Shown: one piece after another, positions 56,480 through 64,000 of the stretch
How positions within the stretch are numbered: position 1 is the stretch's first letter
How the letters are laid out: the number at the start of each line of letters is the position of its first letter
Source: Ligilactobacillus pabuli
GTDB lineage: Bacteria; Bacillota; Bacilli; Lactobacillales; Lactobacillaceae
DNA length: 64,000 nucleotides
Assembly: GCF_022836475.1 (NCBI RefSeq)
Contig: NZ_BQXH01000002.1
Span: 110,451 to 174,450 of the forward strand
Reading direction: 5' to 3'
The notes under the pieces: generated by a model
The model's database searches: none
Seen by the model: only the letters and a program-made list of their open reading frames with translations
What the model was told of the DNA's origin: nothing
Made by a program: the position numbers and the translations under genes

Positions 56480-56698
56480 CTATCTGTAACGATAGGTGAT
56501 GCGACCCTTAGTTAAGTCGTATGGAGACATTTCAACCGTCACCTTATCACCCGGCAAAATACGAATATAATGCATCCGGATCTTACCTGATACATGAGCT
56601 AATATTTCATGCCCATTCTCGAGTTCAACTTTGAACATCGCATTCGGCAAGGTTTCCTTGATCGTACCCTCAATTTCAATCACATCATCTTTCGCCAC
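56480..56698 (-). CDS. infA: Translation initiation factor IF-1
   Basis: 72 residues, single OB-fold (S1-like), beginning [20 protein letters not shown] and ending RGRITYRYR-like (KGRITYRYR). GTG start at 56698, after AAGGAGG. First gene after the promoter at 56842-56870. Confidence 0.98.
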   Translation of the reverse strand: MAKDDVIEIEGTIKETLPNAMFKVELENGHEILAHVSGKIRMHYIRILPGDKVTVEMSPYDLTKGRITYRYR

Positions 56699-56841
56699 GC
56701 AAAAGTACCTCCTTAAATTGGTTTTAAAACTTTACACTTAAAAATGTGAGAAGCTTTGTTGGAGTCCCACCTTTTTTCCGTCGGGCTTCGTTCATCCAAA
56801 AATTGGGCGAACTAAACCTATTGAAAAGATAAACCTAAATT
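56699..56841 (-). promoter_or_regulatory. infA leader
   Basis: About 135-nt untranslated leader between the infA promoter and start, with a TTCGCCCAA...TTGGATGAACGAA hairpin followed by a GTGGGACTCC segment. It may be a ribosomal-protein-type leader; no specific class is recognised. Confidence 0.35.
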
Positions 56842-56870
56842 ATCATAGCACAAGCATCGCCTGCTTGCAA
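56842..56870 (-). promoter_or_regulatory. infA promoter
   Basis: TTGCAA (56865-56870), 17-base spacer ending TGC, TATGAT (56842-56847) on the minus strand: extended -10. It drives infA-rpmJ-rpsM-rpsK-rpoA-rplQ separately from the spc cluster. Confidence 0.75.
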
Positions 56871-56959
56871 GGTAATTTTCATAGTTTTTGCAAATTAATT
56901 TTCAAAAACTGCAGCTTTCTTTTTCACGGCTGGAACTTCACTTCTCTCAACAATAATTA

Positions 56960-57643
<684 letters not shown>

Positions 57644-57737
57644 TTACCCATCGGATAACTTACCAGTCTTTAAAACTTTGGTTATTTGAGTAACGGACTA
57701 TATCCATCTTTTCGAATAAAGTCCTGTCACGAAAAAA

Positions 57738-57772
57738 ATGGGCAGTCCACTAACTGAACCCACCCAATTTTC
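57738..57772 (-). terminator. Terminator-like hairpin between secY and adk
   Basis: TGGGTGGGTTCAGT pairs with ACTGCCCA, followed by seven T on the minus strand. It begins directly after the secY stop and could lower expression of adk relative to the ribosomal genes. Confidence 0.65.
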
Positions 57773-59071
57773 TTATTCTCTGATAAAACCGACGTACTCA
57801 CGCTTCATCATCATACCTTCAAGTTGTCTGATCGTTTCAAGAGCGACACCGACAACGATCAACAGACTAGTACCACCTAAACCAATTGATTCATCTAAAC
57901 CAAAGTAGGCTGAACCAATTAGTGGAATTAATGAAACTAATCCTAAGAAAAGAGCACCGACCGAGCTCAGTCTCATCAACAATGAGGAGACATAACGTTC
58001 AGTTTCCTTTCCTGGCCAAACAGATGGGATATAACTCCCTTGTTTCTGCAAGTTTTCAGAAAGCTTTTCTGGGTTGACCTGAACAAAAGCATAGAAAAAC
58101 GTGAAGACAACGATCAATGCCGTGTACAAAATCATCCCTGCAGTGGTCTGCATATTAAAGATATTAGTCGTCACTTGATACCAAGTATCTTGTTGATGGT
58201 TTTGTGCAAAAGCCATTAAAATTGTCTGTGGTGTTGCGATAAACGAACTAGCAAAGATGACCGGGATCACCCCAGCGACATTCACCTTAAGCGGCAGGTA
58301 AGAATTATTGCCTGCCCCAGCTAAACGTCGGGTATATTGAATCGGTATCTTATAGTTGGCTTGTTGGACATAAGTCACAAACGTTACGATCACTAACAAA
58401 ACAATCAACAACAAAACGACATACAAGATTGGTTGCCAATAGTCAGCCATTTGTACCCCAGTAAATTGTTCTTGGATGATTTGTTGCACACCAACGGGCA
58501 TGCGGGCAATGATACCAGCCATGATGATCATGGAAATCCCATTACCCAGACCGCGATCTGTAATCATATCCCCCAGCCAAGTCGTAAACATCGTACCACC
58601 AGTTAAAATGATTCCAATACTTACATAGGTTTGCACACTCGGATGTTCCACAAGATTCAAACTACTCAATGTGTTAAATCCGGCAGTGAGCCCAATTGAC
58701 TGTATAAACGCCAACACAATTGCCAAGTATCTAGTTACTTGATTAAGTTTACGCCGACCAACTTCCCCTTGCTTACTCCACTCAACAAAACGTGGAACAA
58801 TATCCATTTGCAGGAGCTGTACCACGATTTGGGCAGTAATATATGGCGAAACACCCATTGCAAGAATGGAATAGTTAGTCAATCCACCACCTGAAAAAGT
58901 ATTCAAGATACTAATTAACCCTGAAGACGCAACGTTAGTCAGAGCTTTAGCGTTGATCCCAGGGACGGTAATATAAGTGCCAAGACGAAATACAATCAAG
59001 ATACCTAGTGTAAAGAAGATTTTGTTACGAATATCCTTAACAGCAAGCGCATCTCTCAGTGTCTTCAGCAT
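57773..59071 (-). CDS. secY: Protein translocase subunit SecY
   Basis: A 432-residue ten-helix channel of the Sec translocon. Conserved YSILAMGVSPYITAQIVVQLLQ, the C5 loop PVIFASSFI and C6 loop (MKREYVGFIRE end) are present. It partners SecE (24865). Its ATG lies 3 bases from the rplO stop. Confidence 0.98.
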   Translation of the reverse strand: MLKTLRDALAVKDIRNKIFFTLGILIVFRLGTYITVPGINAKALTNVASSGLISILNTFSGGGLTNYSILAMGVSPYITAQIVVQLLQMDIVPRFVEWSKQGEVGRRKLNQVTRYLAIVLAFIQSIGLTAGFNTLSSLNLVEHPSVQTYVSIGIILTGGTMFTTWLGDMITDRGLGNGISMIIMAGIIARMPVGVQQIIQEQFTGVQMADYWQPILYVVLLLIVLLVIVTFVTYVQQANYKIPIQYTRRLAGAGNNSYLPLKVNVAGVIPVIFASSFIATPQTILMAFAQNHQQDTWYQVTTNIFNMQTTAGMILYTALIVVFTFFYAFVQVNPEKLSENLQKQGSYIPSVWPGKETERYVSSLLMRLSSVGALFLGLVSLIPLIGSAYFGLDESIGLGGTSLLIVVGVALETIRQLEGMMMKREYVGFIRE

Positions 59072-59074
59072 TTA

Positions 59075-59509
59075 TTAAATCACCTCAGTTGAACCGCCTG
59101 CTGCTTCAATAGCAGCTTTTGCAGATGCAGAGAACTTGTGAGCCTTAACAGTTAATTTCTTGCTAAGTTCACCGTTGCCCAAGATCTTAATGCCGTCTTT
59201 TTCGTTCTTAACGACACCAGCTTCTACGAGCATAACTGGAGTTACTTCTACACCATCTTCAAATTTGTTAAGTGTTTCAACGTTAACGATCGCATATTCT
59301 TTGCGGTTAATGTTGTTGAAACCACGTTTTGGCATCCGACGGAACAAAGGCATTTGTCCACCTTCGAAGCCCAAACGTACTTTACTACGAGCCTTTTGAC
59401 CTTTTTGGCCACGGCCAGCAGTCTTACCATTACCAGATGAAGTACCACGGCCGACACGATTGCGGACGTGACGTGCACCTTCACTAGCTTGTAATTCATG
59501 TAATTTCAT
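59075..59509 (-). CDS. rplO: 50S ribosomal protein L15
   Basis: 144 residues, [20 protein letters not shown] start and Gly/Lys-rich early region ([20 protein letters not shown]). ATG 59509 preferred; a GTG four codons earlier is nearer to AAGGAGG than usual. Confidence 0.97.
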   Translation of the reverse strand: MKLHELQASEGARHVRNRVGRGTSSGNGKTAGRGQKGQKARSKVRLGFEGGQMPLFRRMPKRGFNNINRKEYAIVNVETLNKFEDGVEVTPVMLVEAGVVKNEKDGIKILGNGELSKKLTVKAHKFSASAKAAIEAAGGSTEVI

Positions 59510-59544
59510 TAGGGTTGGCACCTCCTTGTTCTACTAAATAATTA

Positions 59545-59727
59545 TTATTCAGCTTCTTCGACGTCCACTAAATGGTTAATCTTACGAATTGCACCGCGCA
59601 TAGCAGCGTTGTTAGGAACAACAGCTGAACTATTGATACGGCCAAGGCCAAGGCCTTTTACAATTTCGCGTTGATTTTGGGGACGACCGATAACTGAACG
59701 AATCAAAGTAACTTTAATATTCTTCAT
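59545..59727 (-). CDS. rpmD: 50S ribosomal protein L30
   Basis: 60 residues, [20 protein letters not shown]; single compact domain. Between rpsE and rplO. Confidence 0.97.
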   Translation of the reverse strand: MKNIKVTLIRSVIGRPQNQREIVKGLGLGRINSSAVVPNNAAMRGAIRKINHLVDVEEAE

Positions 59728-59744
59728 TATTCGTGTCCTCCTTA

Positions 59745-60245
59745 TTATTCTGCTAAGTGTGCAACAGAAACGCCACGACGTGCGGCTGTTTCTTCGGCAC
59801 TACGCATGTTTGCAAAACCATTCATTGTAGCACGTACGACGTTAACAGGAGTATTTGAGCCAAGTGACTTACTTGTCACATCAGCAATACCTGCAAGTTC
59901 CATCACGGCACGAACCGAACCACCGGCTGCAACACCAGAACCTGCTTCAGCTGGTTTAAGCAAAACCTTGCTACCACTGTGTTGGCCAACAACTTCATGA
60001 GGAAGAGTTGTTCCAGCAATTGGAACTTCGATTAAGTTCTTACGAGCAGCATCAACGGCCTTGCGGATAGCTTCAGGAACTTCCTGAGCTTTACCAGTAC
60101 CGAAACCTACGTGACCATTATGGTCGCCGACAATTACTAAAGCGGCAAAACGCAAACGACGTCCACCTTTTACAACTTTAGTAATCCGGTTGATCGCTAC
60201 GACACGATCTTCTAAATCTAATTGAGCTGGGTCAATAAAAGCCAT
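59745..60245 (-). CDS. rpsE: 30S ribosomal protein S5
   Basis: 166 residues; the N-terminal dsRNA-binding fold [20 protein letters not shown] and the C-terminal [12 protein letters not shown] are typical. Follows rplR with a GGAGG site. Confidence 0.98.
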   Translation of the reverse strand: MAFIDPAQLDLEDRVVAINRITKVVKGGRRLRFAALVIVGDHNGHVGFGTGKAQEVPEAIRKAVDAARKNLIEVPIAGTTLPHEVVGQHSGSKVLLKPAEAGSGVAAGGSVRAVMELAGIADVTSKSLGSNTPVNVVRATMNGFANMRSAEETAARRGVSVAHLAE

Positions 60246-60266
60246 AAACGTTAATTCCTCCTTTTC

Positions 60267-60623
60267 TTAAAAGTCTAAGCCATTTTCACGAGCAGCATCA
60301 GCCAATGCCATCACGCGACCATGGTACAAATAACCGCCACGATCGAACACAACTTCTTTAATGTTCTTTTCGTTAGCACGTTTTGCAACTAAGGCACCAA
60401 CGGCAGAAGCTTGTTCTGTCTTGTTACCAGCAGCAATTTCACTATCTAAAGTAGAGGCACTAGCCAGCGTCACACCCGCTACGTCATCAATTACTTGAGC
60501 GTAGATGTTTTTATTAGAACGATATACATTTAAGCGTGGGCACTCAGCAGTACCAGAGATCTTATTACGGACACGAATATGACGTTTTTGACGTGTCTTA
60601 TTTTTGTCTGGTTTCGAAATCAC
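60267..60623 (-). CDS. rplR: 50S ribosomal protein L18
   Basis: 118 residues beginning [20 protein letters not shown]; binds 5S rRNA. GTG start at 60623 preceded by AGAGGTG; three further upstream in-frame codons overlap that site. Confidence 0.96.
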   Translation of the reverse strand: MISKPDKNKTRQKRHIRVRNKISGTAECPRLNVYRSNKNIYAQVIDDVAGVTLASASTLDSEIAAGNKTEQASAVGALVAKRANEKNIKEVVFDRGGYLYHGRVMALADAARENGLDF

Positions 60624-60668
60624 TATTTTCACCTCTTGATTTTATTTAACAGCTCTTATGCTGCTAGT

Positions 60669-61205
60669 TTACTTACCAGTCTTACCTTCCTTACGAGCAA
60701 CAAATTCGCCGACATAACGAATACCTTTACCCTTGTAAGGTTCTGGGCCACGGACAGCACGGATACGAGCTGCGGCGTCACCGACAACTTCTTTGTCGAT
60801 CCCAGAAACAGTAATTTCTGTGTTTGAAGGTACTTCAACAGAGATACCTTCTTCTTCGGCAATTTCAACTGGGTTGGAGTAACCAACGTTTAAGACCAGT
60901 GTCTTGCCTTTCATCTGTGCACGGTAACCAACACCACGAAGTTCAAGTTGTTTCTTGTAGCCTTCTGTAACACCAATTACCATGTTGTTGAAGTTTGCAC
61001 GGGTTGTACCATGCAAAGATTTTGTTTTGTAGTCATCAGCAGAACGGTCAAAAGAAACAACGTCTCCTTCGATCTTCATAGAAATCTGGTCGGAGAATTC
61101 ACGAGTTAATTCACCTTTAGGACCTTTAACAGTAACCATGTTACCATCTTGTTTGATTTCAACGCCTGCTGGAACTGTAACAGTTTTATAACCAATACGA
61201 CTCAC
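60669..61205 (-). CDS. rplF: 50S ribosomal protein L6
   Basis: 178 residues, two homologous domains, starting [21 protein letters not shown]-terminal [15 protein letters not shown] is characteristic. GTG start at 61205 after GGAGGTG. Confidence 0.98.
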   Translation of the reverse strand: MSRIGYKTVTVPAGVEIKQDGNMVTVKGPKGELTREFSDQISMKIEGDVVSFDRSADDYKTKSLHGTTRANFNNMVIGVTEGYKKQLELRGVGYRAQMKGKTLVLNVGYSNPVEIAEEEGISVEVPSNTEITVSGIDKEVVGDAAARIRAVRGPEPYKGKGIRYVGEFVARKEGKTGK

Positions 61206-61236
61206 GAGATGTACACCTCCTTGCTTCTATTTTATA

Positions 61237-61635
61237 TTACCAAACGTAAGCGAGAACTTCGCCACCGATGTTCTTTGCACGAGCTGTTTTATCAGTCACA
61301 ACACCTTCAGATGTTGAGATCATTGCGATACCTAAGCCGTTTAAGACCTTAGGAACTGCATCAGCTTTAACATAAGAACGTAAGCCGGGCTTTGAGATCC
61401 GACGTAAACCGGAGATTACACGTTCGTTATTTTTATCATATTTCAAGAATACGCGGATGATACCTTGTTTGTCATCATCGATGTATTCAACATCACGAAC
61501 AAAGCCTTCGTTCTTAAGAATTTCAGCCATGTTGTTTTTGATTTTTGAAGCAGGAATTTCAACTGATTCGTGCTTTGCCATGTTGGCGTTCCGAATCCGA
61601 GTCAAAAAGTCTGCAATTGGGTCTGTCATTGCCAT
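61237..61635 (-). CDS. rpsH: 30S ribosomal protein S8
   Basis: 132 residues, [20 protein letters not shown] start and [20 protein letters not shown] end, the latter binding 16S rRNA helix 21. GGAGG site. Confidence 0.98.
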   Translation of the reverse strand: MAMTDPIADFLTRIRNANMAKHESVEIPASKIKNNMAEILKNEGFVRDVEYIDDDKQGIIRVFLKYDKNNERVISGLRRISKPGLRSYVKADAVPKVLNGLGIAMISTSEGVVTDKTARAKNIGGEVLAYVW

Positions 61636-61668
61636 GTTGTTTGCCTCCTTTTACTCTATATTAATGGT

Positions 61669-61854
61669 TTACCAACTAGCCTTTTTCATGCCAGGAATCT
61701 GACCTTCATGGGCAAGTTCGCGTAGGCAAACACGGCATAATTTAAACTTACGATAGACAGAATGTGGACGTCCACAGCGTTCACAACGTGTATATTCACG
61801 TGATGAAAACTTAGCGGGACGATGGTTTCTGACGATTTGTGACTTTTTTGCCAA
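61669..61854 (-). CDS. rpsZ: 30S ribosomal protein S14, zinc-binding type Z
   Basis: 61 residues with the zinc ribbon CERC...CRVC. TTG start at 61854, [20 protein letters not shown], preceded by AAGGAGG. An in-frame upstream ATG reading overlaps the end of rplE and is not used. The zinc form is the housekeeping copy in Firmicutes. Confidence 0.97.
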   Translation of the reverse strand: MAKKSQIVRNHRPAKFSSREYTRCERCGRPHSVYRKFKLCRVCLRELAHEGQIPGMKKASW

Positions 61855-61867
61855 GTTTGTAACCTCC

Positions 61868-62410
61868 TTATTTAGCGAATGGCATTCCAAGTTGTGTCAA
61901 AAGTTCTTTAGATTCTTCATCAGTATCAGCAGTTGTGACAATGACGATATCCATTCCGCGGACCTTGTTGACGTTATCGAAATCAATTTCAGGGAAAATT
62001 AATTGTTCACGAATACCTAAAGTGTAGTTACCACGGCCATCAAAGGCACGCTTGCTAACACCATGGAAATCACGCACACGTGGCAATGAAACAGAAACCA
62101 ACTTGTCTAGGAAGTCATACATCCGTGTACCACGCAATGTAACTTTCGCACCGATTGGCATCCCTTCACGTAAGCGGAAACCAGCGATTGACTTCTTAGC
62201 CTTAGTGATAACTGGCTTTTGACCAGCAATCAAAGTTAATTCTTCAACAGCTTCGTCAAGATTCTTGGCGTTGCTGACTGCATCACCCACACCCATGTTG
62301 ATCACAATCTTTTCAACTTTTGGTGCTTGCATAATTGATGAATAATTGAATTTTTCAATCATTGATGGAACGATTTCGTTTGTATATTTTTCTTTTAAAC
62401 GGTTAACCAT
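61868..62410 (-). CDS. rplE: 50S ribosomal protein L5
   Basis: 180 residues beginning [20 protein letters not shown]; contacts 5S rRNA and P-site tRNA. Contains [25 protein letters not shown] site. Confidence 0.98.
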   Translation of the reverse strand: MVNRLKEKYTNEIVPSMIEKFNYSSIMQAPKVEKIVINMGVGDAVSNAKNLDEAVEELTLIAGQKPVITKAKKSIAGFRLREGMPIGAKVTLRGTRMYDFLDKLVSVSLPRVRDFHGVSKRAFDGRGNYTLGIREQLIFPEIDFDNVNKVRGMDIVIVTTADTDEESKELLTQLGMPFAK

Positions 62411-62441
62411 GAAAAAGTGTTCCTCCTTTCCTTGCTAGTTA

Positions 62442-62747
62442 TTAGATAATTTCACCAGTTTTTTTCGAAACACGGACTTTTTTACCATCCTCTACCTTGA
62501 AGCCAACACGAGTTGCTTCATTGTTAGAAGGATCGATCAACATTACATTAGAAACATTGATAGGAGCTTCTACTTCAACGATCCCACCATTAGGGTTTTC
62601 GTTAGATGGCTTCTGATGTTTCTTAATGATGTTAACACCTTTCACAATTACACGGTTATCAGCAGGGAAAGCTTTCAGGATTTCTCCTTCTTTACCCTTA
62701 TCTTTACTGGCAATTACTTTAACTTTGTCATTTCTTTTAATGAACAT
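62442..62747 (-). CDS. rplX: 50S ribosomal protein L24
   Basis: 101 residues with an N-terminal KOW motif ([20 protein letters not shown]); an assembly initiator protein. GGAGGTG site. Confidence 0.98.
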   Translation of the reverse strand: MFIKRNDKVKVIASKDKGKEGEILKAFPADNRVIVKGVNIIKKHQKPSNENPNGGIVEVEAPINVSNVMLIDPSNNEATRVGFKVEDGKKVRVSKKTGEII

Positions 62748-62785
62748 TATTACTTGTGCACCTCCTTGTCGGATAGACGGTTGTT

Positions 62786-63154
62786 TTACAGAACTTCAGG
62801 TGCAAGGGAAACAATCTTCATGTAGTTCCCTTCACGCAGTTCACGGGCAACCGGTCCAAAGATACGGGTGCCTTTTGGTGATTTGTCATCGCCGATAATA
62901 ACGGCTGCATTATCATCAAATTTGATGTATGAACCATCAGCACGGTTTACACCATACTTAGTACGAACGACCACAGCTTTTACAACGTCGCCTTTTTTGA
63001 CAACGCCACCTGGTGTTGCTTGTTTTACAGTAGCAACAACGATATTACCGATACTTGCCGTCTTAACACGAGAGCCACCTAAAATTTTAATAACTAAGAG
63101 CTCGCGTGCACCGGAGTTATCAGCAACACGTAAACGACTTTCTTGTTGGATCAC
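62786..63154 (-). CDS. rplN: 50S ribosomal protein L14
   Basis: 122 residues, [20 protein letters not shown] start and the [20 protein letters not shown] end. GTG start at 63154 after GGAGGTC. Confidence 0.98.
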   Translation of the reverse strand: MIQQESRLRVADNSGARELLVIKILGGSRVKTASIGNIVVATVKQATPGGVVKKGDVVKAVVVRTKYGVNRADGSYIKFDDNAAVIIGDDKSPKGTRIFGPVARELREGNYMKIVSLAPEVL

Positions 63155-63224
63155 AGTTATGTGACCTCCTTTCGTTATTAGATCAGAATACGAATCAGTG
63201 CGTTAATTGTTTTTAATCAACTGA

Positions 63225-63491
63225 TTAAAGAACAACTGCTTTTTCAACTATTTCTGATAAACGGAAACGTTTTGTAGCTGACAACGGCCGGGTTTCCATG
63301 ATTTTGACGATGTCGCCCGTTTTTGCTTCATTATGTTCATCATGAGCCTTGTATTTCTTAGAATACTTAACACGTTTGCCATATACTGGATGGAATTTAT
63401 AAGTTTCAACAACGACAGTGATCGTCTTGTCCATCTTGTCGGACACAACACGGCCCTGGTAAACTTTACGGTAGTTACGACCTTCACTCAT
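63225..63491 (-). CDS. rpsQ: 30S ribosomal protein S17
   Basis: 88 residues: [20 protein letters not shown] start, OB fold, and [20 protein letters not shown], the S17 signature. Confidence 0.98.
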   Translation of the reverse strand: MSEGRNYRKVYQGRVVSDKMDKTITVVVETYKFHPVYGKRVKYSKKYKAHDEHNEAKTGDIVKIMETRPLSATKRFRLSEIVEKAVVL

Positions 63492-63518
63492 GTGCGATTA
63501 GCCTCCTCTTCGTATTCT

Positions 63519-63725
63519 TTATTTCGCAGCTTCGCTTTGACGCAGCAAAGTCTTGATGCGCGCAATTGCTTTCCGGACTACTGACAGACGTGCTGTGTTT
63601 TCCAGCTGACCTGTCGCAGATTGGAAACGCAAATTGAACAATTCTTCTTTATATTGCTTTTCTTTAGCAAGTAATTCGTCAGTGGTCAATTTGTTGAGTT
63701 CATCTTTGAATTCTTTAGTTTTCAT
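63519..63725 (-). CDS. rpmC: 50S ribosomal protein L29
   Basis: 68 residues, two-helix protein at the exit tunnel beginning [23 protein letters not shown] 63725 lies inside the end of rplP (11-base overlap), after GTAGGTGG. Confidence 0.97.
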   Translation of the reverse strand: MKTKEFKDELNKLTTDELLAKEKQYKEELFNLRFQSATGQLENTARLSVVRKAIARIKTLLRQSEAAK

Positions 63726-64000
63726 CAGATTCGCCACCTACTTCCTCACGAGAAACGATTTTAGTTCTAACAGGGAGTTTGTGTGAAGCCAAACGTAGTG
63801 CTTCTACGGCAACTTCTTTAGAAACTCCACCAACTTCAAACATGATCTTGCCACGTTTAACTGGTGCTACCCAACCTTCTGGTGCACCTTTCCCGTTACC
63901 CATACGAGTACCGATACCTTTTGAAGTATATGATTTATGAGGGAAAATCTTGATCCAAACTTTCCCACCACGCTTCATGTAACGGGTCATAGCGGTACGA
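63715..64000 (-). CDS. rplP: 50S ribosomal protein L16, 5' end beyond the window
   Basis: The C-terminal ~94 residues of L16 (normally about 144): [20 protein letters not shown] and [20 protein letters not shown] are diagnostic, including the Lys/Arg-rich loop that reaches the peptidyl-transferase region. The frame is open to the right edge, so the first ~50 codons, rpsC and the rest of the S10 cluster lie outside. Confidence 0.97.
   Translation of the reverse strand, partial: RTAMTRYMKRGGKVWIKIFPHKSYTSKGIGTRMGNGKGAPEGWVAPVKRGKIMFEVGGVSKEVAVEALRLASHKLPVRTKIVSREEVGGESDEN

Overview
This is a chromosomal housekeeping segment from a lactic acid bacterium, most likely Lactobacillaceae. The supporting evidence is the synteny of gatCAB-camS-ligA-pcrA, the PepC aminopeptidase, the DUF454, ECF and LCP-type proteins, strong AGGAGG ribosome binding sites, and frequent TTG/GTG starts. 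I cannot name the genus or species from sequence alone. Almost all genes lie on the minus strand; exceptions are a DUF454 gene, rpiA-pepC, an LCP gene, recQ and tagA.

Layout: 1-185, edge of an IS200/IS605-type element (5' end of tnpB). 846-13345, rlmD, dagK, gatB, gatA, gatC, camS, ligA, pcrA. 13624-20902, a PurK-like protein, xpt, a membrane-anchored glucosaminidase, an ECF S-component, a MarR regulator, a DUF454 protein, topB. 21643-25226, rplL, rplJ, rplA, rplK, nusG, secE, rpmG (last two too short for routine ORF calling). 25309-33705, rae1, rlmB, mrnC, cysS, gltX, yacL, radA, dut. 33918-41314, rpiA, pepC, gpmA, two secreted cell-wall hydrolases, an AEC transporter. 41592-48989, LCP protein, tRNA-Leu, SprT-like protein, recQ, an unknown protein, nadE, tagA. 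49171-64000, rpsI, rplM, truA, ecfT, ecfA2, ecfA1 and then the alpha, spc and end of the S10 ribosomal clusters up to a partial rplP.

Two features set the window apart, and both lie between genes. First, a ~119-nt structured element occurs in 12 full copies (plus deleted remnants) at six loci, often in tandem with a 123-124-bp period. Its five nested helices change sequence from copy to copy while keeping complementarity (one 5-bp helix has seven different fully paired versions). Several helices pair only with G-U wobble on the minus strand, so the functional molecule is probably an RNA in the sense of the adjoining genes. It often starts within a few bases of a stop codon (xpt, dut, the unknown gene at 46501) and sits ahead of the terminator; once it forms the apparent 5' leader of gatC. 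Second, seven arrays or single units of 41-bp (one 42-bp) imperfect hairpin repeats lie next to gene ends, usually just past a Rho-independent terminator, with units homogenised within each locus.

Other points: WalR-type boxes are placed identically upstream of two paralogous hydrolases that share an N-terminal half but carry different catalytic domains (NlpC/P60 and CHAP). Ribosomal-protein leaders precede rplJ (L10 type with an attenuator hairpin), rplM, and rplK/rplA (twin motif). GatCAB together with GltX implies indirect Gln-tRNA synthesis.
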